In this document: piece after piece, positions 37,345 to 50,411 of the stretch
How the letters are laid out: each line of letters opens with the position of its first letter
Numbering within the stretch: position 1 is the stretch's first letter
Origin: Rusavskia elegans
Lineage: Eukaryota > Ascomycota > Lecanoromycetes > Teloschistales > Teloschistaceae
Assembly (NCBI GenBank): GCA_011316305.1
Contig: SAUG01000171.1
Location: 1 to 64,000, forward strand
DNA: 64,000 bases
Direction of reading: 5' to 3'
Notes under the pieces: model-generated
Told to the model about the DNA's origin: nothing
Databases searched by the model: none
The model's input: the letters and a program-made list of their open reading frames with translations, nothing else
Position numbers and translations under genes: made by a program

Positions 37345-40300
37345 ATAAATTTAGATAATTCTTTTATAATAATCTTGTTATATAGACTTATATATCTCTT
37401 TAGAATCGATTATTTATATTTTTAAATTTAATTCTTTTTCTCGCTGCTATATATTATTAAAACCTTTATCTTCCTCTTTAGTTTAATCGGATTTAAATAT
37501 ATTAGCGACGTTTAGAATATTAGAAACGGCGACGGAAGAATCGCTATTATAGTATTCTTTTAAAAGTAGATTCTAGAGTTTTAGTAAGCTTATAAATCTT
37601 TTATAACGTTAAGCCGGAAGAGTCTTTATAAAACTATCTACTAGAATTGCTACGGAGGCTATATATCTAATAGATATATTTCTATTACGAATCTTCTAAT
37701 ATAGCTAGTAACGATATATATTAATATAGCGGAAGTTCGTTATAAACTACGAGTTAATAGTCTAAAATATTTATATCGTTTATATATTATCGATTTAGAT
37801 ATACGGTTTATAGCCTGGATTAAATAATATTTCTTTAAAAAATCGATTCTATTATAGGAGTTCTTTTCTACTAGCGGTAGCTACGAAGAATTCGGTTTTC
37901 ATTAAAATTATTATAACTATTTTCTATTTCGAAACTTTCTAATATATTATCCTACCGAATAATTTAAATATATAGTTCTACGAGCTTCGTCGAATTATTA
38001 GATTATCTATAAATAAAACGTTCGATAAAACGATAAATAATATATTTAAATCGATTACGTAAATATCGAAGATAATAGAATAGAATCTAAAATATTCTAA
38101 GTATTATACAGTTTTAATTACTAATTTTAAATAACGTTCCGATAGATTCGTTAAAAATTCCGAAAACTTTAAGGCCGTATAACCGATATCAGCGCGAGTA
38201 ACGATAGTTACGAAATTAAATAATCCGATTAGTTACTAATATAGTAGAACTTATTAGTATTAGGCTATATCTATATTTTTAGTAAATATTTCGAAGCTAA
38301 TAAATAGATTTTTAAAAACTTAATTTAATAAATTAATATTATACTTCTTTATAATTTTATCGATATATAAATTTTGATATAATAATAGTTTATAGGCTTC
38401 GCGATCGTAAGTAATACGAATTTCTAAAAACTAGAATATTTTATCTCTATATTTTATTTTATAGTATTTAAAAATTTTATCTAAAACTCTTTATATTATC
38501 TATAAAAAAGATTAGTATTATATATTTATAAACGAATAAATATTCGGTTCCGAATACCGTTAAAAACTCTAAATCTGCTAGTATATTCGATAGATAATAA
38601 AACTATAGCGTCGGCGACTGTTATAGACTATAGAATACTTTAAAAAGTTATTAAAAAATGGATTTCGGTCCTTTCTAGCCTAGTATAAACTTTATATAGG
38701 TAAGTTCGTTAATATTATAATTAGAGAATACGTTAACTATATTATACTATTTTATTTTAAATCTAAAATACGTAATAATAGCTTTAGATATTCGATAAAT
38801 ATAAATCGCTAAAGTAATAGTATTAATATTAGTATCGGTATTCTAGAAATTACTTCTAATATAAAAGCGTATCTTTAATTTAATTAAATAACTATATATC
38901 GAATTTATATTTAAAAACCTATATAAAAGAAATAGATTCTTTACTATATTAAATTATAGTACCGAATACTATCTTCTTTTAGATATTTTTAGCCTATAGC
39001 TTTTTAATTTCGATTTAAACGGCTTTTATAAATCTTTTTATAAGCGGATATTTTAATATATTATTCTATAATCGAAGTTCCGGCGGTAGTTAATCGCGGT
39101 AATATCGCGTTCCTAGTAGAAAAGGCTGATAGTTAAACGTTAAAGCGCTATTTTCGTATATTATACGAGCTAGAAGATGGGCGGCGAATACTATAAAAAA
39201 TACTATAGAAATTCCGCTAGTAGTATATTAAAAAAAAGTTATATAAATTTCGTTCCGTTCTAATTTTTTAGCAGTCTTTTTAGCAGCTATTTTTTCGGCT
39301 TTATTTATTTTATCTATTTTTTTTCGGCGGTATATAATGTTTAGAAATAGAATATTATCTTTAATATAATATAGTTTATTAGAACTACGAGTTCTCTTTA
39401 ATTCTAAAGGCGTAGGAATAGACGGAAAGAATTCTTCGTTATTTTTAAAAAATTTAGATATATTTTCGTCGAATACGAATTTACTACTAAATAATTATAT
39501 ATCTATTTAAATAAATTTACTAATCTGTTCTATTATCTTTATAAAAGAAATATCCTCGTTAGTAGAGTTATAGTATAATTTATTACCGAAATCTCCGCTA
39601 TTATAGCTGTTTTATAGCGGCGTCCTATCCCCTAAAATAGACGGCAATAGAAGAAACTAGTTCTTTTTATCTTTTCTCTTATTATTAGATATTAGAGGTA
39701 GAGATTTAGTTCGAGATTTTTCTAGATTTATCTGGATCTATTTAGAGGCGTTATCCTCGTTATTTTTACTACTACTAAATTTAGTAATAGAGTAATCTAT
39801 ACGTAGAATATCGAATATATTATATAGAATCGATTCCGTCTATAATTAAATTTAATTAAATTTTTTTAGATTAATAGAACGAGGTTTCGTTAAATATAAT
39901 ATTACGAGTACGAATAACCTTCCTTTAGTTCGGAATCTAGATAAAATAGATATTCGTACTCTTATATTCTATTAGAAATCTAATATAAATTCTAGAATAT
40001 TGTTTCTAGAATGTCGAAATATATTTATCTAATATATAGACTTTATAACCGTTTACTCGAAAGTAATTTAGATATAAATCGGACTTTATAACTATCTGAA
40101 ATAAAGTTTTATTAAAACGGAATATTTCTAGAATAGTATATTAATATAGACCAGACGAAGTATATATTATACAACTAATTTATATCCTAGAAAAACTAGG
40201 ATATAATCTAGTAATAAAAGAAAGAAAAAAGTAAAAAAGGATTTAAATCCGATATACTAGCGACGTTCTAGTAACTAGATAGCGAGCCTCGTTTCTAAAC

Positions 40301-40424
40301 GCTCTAATTATATTTCTAGAATTTATATAACGCGTTTAACGTTTATAATTATTATTATTTTTAGCGATATCGCTTCCGATATTATATTATATTTATTTAT
40401 ATATTTTATTGTATTTTTTATCTT
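37345..40424 (-). pseudogene. RIP-degraded Ty1/Copia-like polyprotein relic
   Basis: No intact gene is present. On the minus strand near 37870-37915 a frame reads KTEFFVATASRKEL, matching the RNase H end of Copia polyproteins (consensus of the type STTEAEYVAA). Near 38480-38560 the minus strand gives a hydrophobic run followed by FFIDNIK, comparable to a mutated YVDD reverse transcriptase box. The order on the minus strand (reverse transcriptase then RNase H) is right. No LTRs were found. The 39.2-39.8 kb part has somewhat higher GC and is unassigned. Confidence 0.45.
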
Positions 40425-43400
40425 TCTAAAAGGCTCCTATCTGGAATTATATTGAGTTTTCATATATATATATTTCATCAACGTCATATACGGCAACGAT
40501 TGTTGTATTTTACGTATAAAGAAATTTTTATAGCCAAAGTTTATCTGGCAAAATTTGCAGCGCAGTTAATTATATTGACTATTTCCTTTTTTATTCGATT
40601 ACGAATCTTCTACTATATTTAAATACTATATATTTCTTCCTCGTATAACGTCCCTATATATCAGAAAGCGTTACGTTTAAGCCTAGCTATAGCCGTAGAC
40701 GTAGTCCGAGCTATTAAATAGTAATAGAATCCTAGTATAAATTATTATAACTAATTTTATATACCTATAGAAGTACGGTTATAATATTATAAGGTATTTT
40801 TATTATAAAGTAATTAAAAAGAAAATAGTAGAAATATATTTAATAATTATATTAATAACTAATAAGAGAAACTATTTATAGAAATAATAAGTAATATATA
40901 TAGTAAAAGTAGCCGTAAAGGCCGATAGATAACTATCTACTAAAAGTCCTATTAGAAAAGGCGGCTATAGCGGCTATAGGCGGCTATAGATAATTAAGTT
41001 TATTTATTTAACTAATTCTTCTAGGAAACCTCTATAGAGTCGTAGATATAATACGGCCCCTTCTATATCGCTTTTTATCTAGTATAAAAACTATCTACAG
41101 GATATAAAAAAGGTCTTTTCTTTTTCTTTTTTCCTTTTTCTTCCTTTTATTAATATATTTATTATACGTTTTCGAAAGGAAAATCGACTAAAATCTTTTT
41201 ATTATATTTAGTTAAAAGAAATTATAATATCTTTTTCTTATTCTCTATATATCTATAATTCTTTAAAAAAATATAAAGTCGAGATTAGTAGTAATACCTA
41301 TAGTAAATATATTCGGGTTTAGAAATCGTACGATCTTTTAATTTCTAATACTACCTATATATTATTTCTTTTATTTCTTTATTTCCGCTAATCTTCGTAG
41401 GGAAGCGTTTTAAAAATAAAAAAAATAAACGTTCTAATATCGCTAGTATTTTTAATAAATATTCCGAAGCTCGCTATTATATCGAATCCTTCTTTAATTT
41501 CGAAAAGAAAATTCGTAATAAACGTTTAGTCTAGGAATTAGATTTCTGCCGACTCTTTAGTAAATAAAAGTATTTTATTACCTATTATCGCGTTTTAGAT
41601 AAATATAAAAGTAATTCTATTATTTAAAAGTAACGCGTATTCTCCCGGCTTAATAAATTTAATAATCCGGTTATATTTTACTTTTCCGTTAGTTTTATAC
41701 TAGCTGCGTAAAAGGCGTCTATTAAATTAATATCTAGATTTAGTTCGGATAATCTAGATTAAATTTTAAAAAATTTTAATTTCTTTTAATCTATAGAAAA
41801 TATAAAATTCTAAAGAAAATCTAGTAAAAGGTTTTTTTACTACTATTTTTATATATTCCGGATTATATATCTATATTATAAATTACTTTTGGTTTTTTTA
41901 ATAGTTCTACTAAACTTTATTCTTTAATAACTATTTTATTCTATAATAATAAAGATAGGTACTAGTCGAATTTATTATTTTTTTATTAGATATTTAGTAT
42001 TAAGTCTAGTATTCTTTTATTTTAATATATTTAGTTAGATTCGTAATATTCGATTTTATTTATAGCTTTAACTATATTTTAATATATTTTTCTAATATAG
42101 TTTATTTAAAACTATTAGATTATCTTTCTAGTTTTATTATATTTTTTAATAAATTACTAAAAGAAATAGTAATATTTTTTCTAGATTTTTATTTTCTAAA
42201 CTTTTCCGCCTTCTTTAAATTTTTAGTCTAAGTTTTTAATATTTTTATAGTTTATTATTAAAACTTTATCTATTTCTTTATATAAGAGGTTTTTATAAAC
42301 TAGGAAATATATTATTTATAGTTCTATTTACTTACTAATAGAACTTTTTCTATTAATTTTTTTAAAATCGATTCTTTCTATTTATTTTCTAAAATAATAG
42401 AATTTTTCTAATTTTTAATTATAGTATAATTTAATATTCTAATTAGTCTATATTTTATTTTAATTTCGATATCTAGAATTCTATTATTTTTTATTATTTA
42501 TTTATAGAAATATCCTTTAATTTTATTATAGAGTTTTTCTATAACTTTATTATCTTTTTTTCTATTTACTAGAACTATTATTTATAAATTTCCGATTTTA
42601 ATCTTAAATATTACTATAAAGGGTTTTTCGGTTTTATATAATTTAAAATCGATTACTAGTTTTATTTTCTATATTTTTTTTAGTTTTTTTTAAATATTAT
42701 TCTATTCTTTTTTTATCCGATAGATAAATAAAATAAATATTATTATAATAGGTTAACTAGCTTTTCGCTATATATTTATCGGATAATTTTTCTATTATTT
42801 AAAAAAAATATTTAATTATTTTAATTACTTTTTTAATTAGATAATTTCTTTTAAAATATCCTATTTTTTTATATAAATAATAAATTTTAATTCGCGATTC
42901 TTTAGTTTTAGTAGTATTAAATTCTAATAGATTTCTTCTAGGCTTTCTTTTAGCGGATCCTATTTTATTAAATATCTATTTATCTAAATATATTTTATAC
43001 TATCTAGTATTAATCTTTATTATAAACTTAATAAAATCTATTAATAAATCTAGTTTTTTTATCGCTATTATAGCTTTTTTAACTCTTATCTAAAATCTTT
43101 TATAAAAATAGATTTTTAAAACTAAATCTTTCTAGTCTATTTTATAAACTAATATTTTAAACTAACTAGCGTAGATAACTACCGATTTTTACTATTTTAG
43201 ATCTATTAGTTTCCTACCTATTACTTTATTTTTATTTTTATTTTTAAAGGCTTCTTTTATAGCTATAATAAAATTTCCGAAAGTATAAAAAATCTATAAT
43301 ATTTTATTTTCTCTCTATTCTTTTAAATTATTAAAATAATTTTCTACTTAAGGCTATACCTAATTAAAGATAGTTTTTCCTAGATATAATATTATAAATA

Positions 43401-44700
43401 GAATTTTAACTACTTTATTTAAAAACTAGTTTATATATAATATAAAATAGATATTTATCTAAATAATCTATAGCTTTAAAAATACTTTATTTCTTTTATA
43501 GATATTTAGTATTACTACTTTAATAGTATCGCTTTAATCTATAAATCGGGATAATAAAACTAATATAGTAAATTATTAAAATATAATATCTTTATATATT
43601 AGAAGATATTATATTCGAGCCTAGCTATAGCTATAGATATAGTCCGAACTATAAAGTAGTAAGAGAACTATAATATAGATTATTATAACTAATTCTATAT
43701 AGCTATAGAGGTACGGTTATAATATTATAAAATATTTTTATTATAAAGTAATTAAAAAGAAAATAGTAGAAATATATTTAATAATTATATTAATAACTAA
43801 CGAGAAAAACTATCTATAGGAATAATAAGCGATATATATAGTAAAAATAGCCGTAAAGGCCGATAGATAGCTATCTACTAAAAGTTCTATTAAAAAAGGC
43901 GGCTATAGTAGCTATAGACAGCTATAGATAATTAGGTTCGTTTATTTAACTAATTCTTTTAGAGAACTTCTATAGAGTCGTGGACGTAATACCTCGACGT
44001 TATAAATAATTAGGAGTATCTAAAATTTCCGCTATATCTATTTACTATACTGCGAAACAATTATCTATATTTATTATATCGGCCGTATTTATTATATAAC
44101 CCGTATCTAAACGTTCCGCCAAGCTATTAAAATATTCTTTAATCTATCTAGTTTTAAAAAGGTCGCTAGATAGTACGCTAACTATTACGGCTAGAAGCTT
44201 TACCCGGTCGATTAGATTAAAAAAGGGTAGGAAGATTAGATAGCGCGTTTTAAAGGCGGTAAAAAGAAAATCTAGATTAAAATCGAAATAGATTGCTCTG
44301 GCTGTAACGAGGTAGTCGACGACAGATATAATTATTACGGATATACTACCGTCTGGTTTAGTTTATAGCTATAGCTGTTACGGGAGCATATACGTACGTA
44401 AAGGCTTATAGTAAATTATAGTACTTGCGAGGGGCTTATATTACTAGTAAATAAAAAAGAAACGATAACTGCGAGGTATATTTATCTATAAAAATTTCTA
44501 TATTAAATTATCGGTAGAAAGATACGTTATATTACTAAGTAAATTTAAATTAAAATTCTATAGAAATAACCGTTATTTACGTTAACTAAATTAGAATATA
44601 AATTTTACTACCGTATATTTAATACTGGTATACTAACGCTTGATTTATTTACCGAACTATTGATTTACCGAGTACCAAAACCAAAACAAATAACTAAATA
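40425..44700 (+). repeat. R3 element copy split by an LTR insertion
   Basis: The left part (about 40425-40643: GGCTCCTATCTGG...ATACGGCAACGATTG) and the right part (43997 to about 44700, ending CGAGTACCAAAACCAAAACAAAT) correspond to the ends of the uninterrupted R3 copy at 59154-60153. Element E2 with its CCTCG duplication sits between them. R3 copies end in an A-rich tail. No reading frame survives and the class of the element is uncertain. Confidence 0.55.
40644..43991 (-). mobile_element. LTR retrotransposon E2 (gag-type), RIP-degraded
   Basis: 3348 bp, minus orientation, LTRs 40644-41053 and 43582-43991, with a perfect 5-bp duplication CCTCG (40639-40643 and 43992-43996). The interior closely follows E1, including the mutated zinc knuckle on the minus strand near 42840-42900. 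The TG...CA ends are changed to TA...TA. It is inserted in an R3 copy, so it is younger than that copy. Confidence 0.85.
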
Positions 44701-45680
44701 ATATTTATTAAATATATCTATTAACTATATAATTATCTATATAGAATAAAAAAAGTAAAAGAAATATTATTTTTTAGCTATTATTATAATCGGCCTCTAT
44801 TAATATATAATTATACTTTAGTTATATAGATATATAAGAGGATTAAACTAAAAAGAAAAGAGTATTACTATAAATTAAATATAGATTTTCTAGAATTTAT
44901 AATATAATTTGGAACGTATTACTACTATATTATAATATCGGTTAAATTAATACAATATCTTTACTTTATTATATATTTTTAAAGAAATAGATTATATTTA
45001 TAGATATATACTATATCTATATTTCTATATATATTTAGTTTATTAATAATATTAAATAAAAGTTCTAATATATAAAATCAAACCCGAACCTAATATAAAT
45101 ATTCGGAGATTTTAAATAGTAAATAAACGTTTAAAATAATACGATTTTAAAGCGCTAGTAATAATATAGTAATATTTTATTTAATAGAAATTCTAATTTT
45201 TTTTTAATTTTTTTTAATAAAATATTTATTTATATAAATCTTTTTATTTTTTATATATAGATATATCTTCTCTACTATATATTAGATATCTACGCCATTC
45301 GATTGGCGATTATAGTAATATAAACTATTTATACTCTATTTTTAAATATTCGAAAAACTATTTTACTAATATATATACGATTAATCATTCGGATTTTGAT
45401 TTTAGTCTTTCACGATTCTAACGCTAGAAGCGCTAAACTGATCAGATTACGTAATTATTTGGTATTCAAGTATTTTACCGAGAACTCGAATTAAAGACTT
45501 CCGAAGGAGCTAGATCTAAACTAAAATCCAGAGGAAAACCGTAATTTATTTAACTTTATTAATTAACTTAATTAAATTCGATCGATCGGGCTAGACCGAA
45601 ACGATCTACTATCTAGTCTTTCTATATTTTAAATTCTATAAAAATCGACTTAGTCGATAGAAAAAACTCAAGTATTAGGC
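44701..45680. other. AT-rich DNA, no gene
   Basis: This is RIP-like DNA without recognisable coding or repeat boundaries. Bases 45400-45560 are less AT-biased (for example GACTTCCGAAGGAGC). They hold no open frame or motif that could be assigned. Confidence 0.5.
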
Positions 45681-45797
45681 TGGCCTTCGAGGGATTCGAA
45701 CCCCCGACCCGCTGGATTAACTCCGCTAACTCCGAGATAGAGCGCGGATCCGTTAGGCCTCCAGGTCACGCAGCGTTACCACTGCGCCACCAGGCCA
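45681..45797 (-). tRNA. tRNA-like gene, isotype unresolved, probably intron-containing or decayed
   Basis: On the minus strand this 117-base locus has perfect Pol III internal promoter boxes. The A box is TGGCGCAGTGG (plus 45779-45789) and the B box is GGTTCGAATCC (plus 45692-45702). A T-arm of GGGGG / TTCGAAT / CCCTC folds normally. The acceptor strands GGCCTGG and GAAGGCC pair at five of seven positions. No five-pair anticodon stem with U33 could be drawn, even allowing an intron of ~40 bases. The central part contains a CTAAC/GTTAG hairpin and a duplicated GGAGTTA. It could be an intron-bearing tRNA, a decayed tRNA or a tRNA-derived SINE head. It is conspicuously GC-rich within RIP-degraded DNA. 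Confidence 0.5.
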
Positions 45798-45819
45798 TCT
45801 ATTTAAAGATAGAATTTTA

Positions 45820-48165
45820 TTTTTAAATAATATTTAATCTTTAGATAATAATAGACCTCCGACTAGAATTTATTTATAAATAACGATTTTCTATTATTAA
45901 TAATTCTATTAGAAATAAATCCTTTATATTTAAATTTATTAACTATAAATTCTATTATATTCTTCGCGTTAATTATTTTATAGTAAAAAATATATCTCGC
46001 TATTTTAGTAAATCGATCGATAGCTATAAATAATAAGTTTACTATATTCTAAAAATATCGGATAGATAATAATCTAGTAATAAAATCTATCGCTATTTCT
46101 TTCTATAACTATATAGAATATAAAAGATTTTAAAACTTTCTATATAGTTTATATCTATAAGCTTTAACTCGTTAATAGATACTATATATATAAATATACT
46201 TTCTAATATATATAGATAATTTCGGCTAGCTATAGCTAAAACGAATAAATAATAAAATTCGCTATTATCTAAAATATCTAGCTATAGAATCGTTATAGTA
46301 TTCTACTAGGAACTCTATATATAGTATTTTTTCTTCGGGTATATATAAAGATAATTTATAAAGAAAAAAACTAGTTTTTATTTCTATATTCTATAGCCCG
46401 GCTTTTTTCTTTGATTTATACTATATAGTCTATATATATTTCTATATATCGGTATCTCGACTTTAAAACTAAATAGATATATCGTATATATTAGAAATTA
46501 CTTTATCGTAAATTATTTTATTAACGGTAATCTTTTATACTAATTAATATAGAATATCTAGACTATAGTATATATTTCTAACGATAGGGTTTATTCTATT
46601 ATTATATCCTTTATTAGAGGTAATCGTTACTAATCTATCGCTACTACGTCGGCGGCCCGTTATATCTAAAAATAATTTCGATTTCTGAAATATATTATAT
46701 TTTTTTTATAGTAGTAAAAGGTTAATTCAATTATTTTTAGAATTTTTAGATTCTATTAAAGGTTTTCTAGGTCTTCTAGTTATACGCCCGCGTAAAACGT
46801 AATTAATTTAAACCTTTTATATAGAAAGCGATTTACTACTAGATTTTCGGCTAGTAAAGTTTAGCTTCTATTAATATATAATCTGTTCTCGCCGGAATGA
46901 TTTGGATTGGTATGGATTTTAGTCTATAAAACCCATACCAATAGGGTATTGGGTTTTATAGGTTGAGACGTAAATAATATAGATTTCTAATAGGATAGGA
47001 GCCGAAACTTAATTTGAAGAGAAAATATAGTTAAATAGATCTAATACGTATAGATTTAACGAAAATAAATATAGGATATCTCGTAGGATAATTTAAAAAA
47101 CTCACACTATTTAAATAGGTTAGGTTAGAGGCTTCTAAAACCTATACCACACCAATTCAAAAAGGTCTACCATACCAAATTCCAATAGGTTTTTCCAATC
47201 CATTCCGGCGAGAAAATAAAGATAATATTATCTAGATTTAAATATTAATATCTTTATAATCCGGCCTTTTAAATAGCGGATTAGCTAGATTAATCTTCTC
47301 TAAATAATAGAAGATATCGAAATCTATAGTAGCTAATTGAATAACCTAGTAATATTATCGAATATTAAACTTTTTAATTTTTATAAAATTCTAAAAGTTA
47401 TTATAATCTAAACAGACTTTAATTATATACTTCGCGCTTTTAAAATAATATTTTTATTATTCGAAAACTTTAATAATAGCGAGTAGTTCGGTATTATATA
47501 TCTCCTAATTATATTCGGTAGGAATTAATTTCCTCGACTAAAATATAATTAAACGCTAGCGACTATTTTTATTAGATTAAAATATAATTCTAGCTAATCC
47601 AATTTTAGAAAAATTAGTTTTAATATAGATTTCTTTTTCTAGATCGAAGTACTATAATATCCCGGCGGTATTAAAAATACGCTTTAGTTTTTCGAAAGTC
47701 TTTTAAATTTCGATAATCTAGTAAAGCAGTTCTAATATCTTTCCAGTAATATTTTTTATAAATAAATTTATTAAAAGTACTATAATCCGGAAATATTAGT
47801 AAATAAAACGCCGGTAAAAGTTTCTACCTTTAAAAAAATCTATATTTTATAGTAAGTTTTCGGAACCGATTACTTTTTAATAATTACTATTTATTCCGGA
47901 TCAATAAATATACTTTCTATAGATATAATAAAGTTTAATAACTTTATATTTTCAATATTAAAGTTATATTTTTGAAAATTAAGATATAGTTATATATTAC
48001 GGAGCTTTTAAATACTTTACCGGATATAATTCTAAAATTCTTTTTTTAAATTAAAAAAGATTAGAATATTATCTAAATAAATTATATAATAAATCTTATT
48101 TGATTTTTCTAAAGCCCAGTTATAATTGGCATAGAATATTATAGATATATTTATAAAATCGAAAG
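45820..48165 (-). pseudogene. RIP-degraded Ty3/Gypsy pol relic
   Basis: The minus-strand translation shows pol domains in the right order. Near 48060-48110 is IYLDNILIFFNLKKE, a mutated YLDD box of reverse transcriptase. An RNase H-like segment lies around 47450-47560. At about 45900-46020 FIAIDRFTKIARYI is followed by a segment like FxSEVYYYLKIK, which is the integrase core. Stops break every frame. A 329-bp MITE interrupts it at 46886-47214. No LTRs were recognised at either side. The integrase end lies within tens of bases of the upstream side of the tRNA-like locus. Confidence 0.6.
46886..47214. mobile_element. young 329-bp MITE inside the Gypsy relic
   Basis: Inverted ends TTCTCGCCGGAATG and CATTCCGGCGAGAA bound 329 bp. 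The sequence keeps ordinary CA/TG dinucleotides (CCATACC, TTTGGATTGG), unlike its surroundings, so it inserted after RIP of the host element or escaped it. Internal direct and inverted copies of GGTATGG/CCATACC and a GGGTTTTATAG palindrome occur. There is no reading frame. A target duplication could not be defined. Confidence 0.7.
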
Positions 48166-48171
48166 GTATAA

Positions 48172-48677
48172 TTAGATTAGCCGTTTTATCGGATTTCGAA
48201 CCCGGGTTCGTATTCCGGGTTCGAGTTTCTAATCGTATTAGGAAGGAGATTAACTTTAACTAGTAATTTAGACGTAATAGCCACGTTTATCGCGAAGTCG
48301 GGTCGCTATTTTGGTTCGAAGTAGCCAGTCTAGATATAATAAAATATTCGAAATATTTATATTTTATATAAAATACGGTTTACTATTTATTATTTTTTTT
48401 AATTTGAATTCGATAGTAGATATTTTTAATATTATATTTTAAAGAGTATTTTTTTTTAATAATCGATCTAGGATTTTAGAAATAAAAAATAAAAGATAAC
48501 GATTTTTAATTATTATTAGACTGGCTACTTCGATCTAAAATAGCGACCCGACTTCGCGATAAACGTGGCTAACGCGTTAAAATTACTAGTTAAAGTTAGT
48601 CTCCTTTCTAATACGGTTAGAAACTCGGATCGATTCTTTCGATCCGGGTTCGAAATCCGATAAAACGGTCAGACTAA
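48172..48677. mobile_element. foldback/MITE element with ~160-bp inverted repeats
   Basis: The left arm (from TTAGATTAGCCGTTTTATCGG through GAAGTAGCCAGTCTAG) is inverted in the right arm (GACTGGCTACTTCG through CGATAAAACGGTCAGACTAA). The arms contain CGACTTCGCGATAAACGTGG and its complement. About 180 bp of AT-rich spacer separates them. No coding potential is seen. The GC-rich words in the arms resemble those of the R4 patches. Confidence 0.65.
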
Positions 48678-49700
48678 TTATTATTTTATTAAAGCTTCTA
48701 TAGTCGATATATATACGAAAACTACTATTTTTCTTTAATATAAAAAAGATTAAAACTCCTATAGAAAATATTAAATAGCGAATCTAATCTTTTTTTAAAA
48801 CGCTATTTAGATAATTATATAGTTTATTATATTTATATTAATATAGGCTATAGATTAGACTGTATAGCGGATTCTATCTATTTTATTCGATTATATAATC
48901 GGTATCTTTAAACGGCGATAAAGAATCTGCTAATTTTATATTATAAATTTCGATTTTTTTATATAGATTTCTATATAGGTTTTTATTTTAGATTATTATC
49001 GAAGCTATAATAGGTTTTTTTGGTTTTTTAATTAGTTAATATTACTAGAATTACCTTTCGTCGTATTAATAGTAGACTTTTTAAAAGGTGTATTACTATT
49101 ACTATTAAAGTTATTAGTCTTTAATTATTTTAATTTTAGTTTAAGTTCTAAGAGTAACTTTTAAAGAAATAATCTATATTACTAAAAATAAAATATATAT
49201 TATATTTATTATTCTATTTATATTTTCTAGAAATATTATTATCGGTATTAGAAATATTTTTTTACCGATATTATTCCGACTACTCTATAATTGGCTTTTC
49301 TAGTTTCGATTAGACTGGCCGGTTCGAATCGGATTTCTATCGAATCGTCGGGTATTTGATCCGATTTTAGTAACTCGATCCGGATCCGACCCGAGTTTTA
49401 GCGGATCGAATCTAAATTAGATTATTTAGTAATCCGACCCGGATCTGATCCAATTATATTAAATATTTAATATATCATTATTCTAAAAATTAAATTAAAG
49501 TAATATATCTAGATAATATATTTAATTTTACTATAGACTTTCTAGCTAGTATAGTTAATTAATTAGAATTTTTTTAGCAAATTTATATAAAAGTTATACT
49601 AGCTTTATACTTTTATATTAGATTTAAGCGATTTTAACAGATCGGATCGAATTATAATTTAAAATTCGAAACTCGGTAGAATCGGGTCGGATTAGCTAAC
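48678..49700. other. RIP-degraded DNA with an R4 patch
   Basis: Bases 48690-49280 may continue Gypsy-like relic sequence, but no domain is certain. Bases 49310-49690 are a GC-richer R4 patch (CGGTTCGAATCGG, GATCCGGATCCGACCCG). No gene is supported. Confidence 0.45.
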
Positions 49701-50411
49701 TATTACGTCTACGATTTCATAGAAACACGCTGGAAAATTGGCCAGTCAAGCGAGTCTAATTATCTATAGCCGCGCGTAGCCGCTATAGCCGACCTTTAAT
49801 AGAGGTTTTTAGTAGACGGTTACCTGTCGGTACTATCGGCTACTTTTACTATATATATCGCTATTTATTTCTATTAAATAGTTTTTTTTATTAGTTATTA
49901 ATATAATTATTAAATACGTTTCTACTATTTTTTTTAATTACTTTTATAACAAAGACGTATTATAATATCGTAACCGTACCTTTACGGCTACGCGGAATTA
50001 GTTAAGATAATCTATATTAGAACTTCTTTACTATTTAATAGCTCGGACTACGCCTATAGCTATAACTAGATTTAAATATAACGTCCTTTAATATATAGGA
50101 ACGTTATATTTTAACGATTCCGAAAAATAGATAGAAATTGGATTTTTATCTAGCTAATATTATATAGATAATCTATAGAAACTTTAGTTAATTTAGAAAC
50201 TATTTAGAATATTATATTAAAAAAATATATAAAAAAAATTTAATATCTTTTTAATTAAAAAAATAGAATTTTATTTTATAGAAACTATTAATAAAATAGG
50301 ATTTATTAGAGTTAAATATTAAATTAAACTCCTATAGATACGAAATAATCGATATAGAAAAAGAATTATATTTAATATTATAAAAGTATAAAGGGATATC
50401 TATTTAGATAT

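Noticed and set aside
50109..50411. 49701-50108 as a solo LTR
   Set aside because: The following 300 bases match the start of B's interior and continue after B, so it is the 5' LTR of element A.
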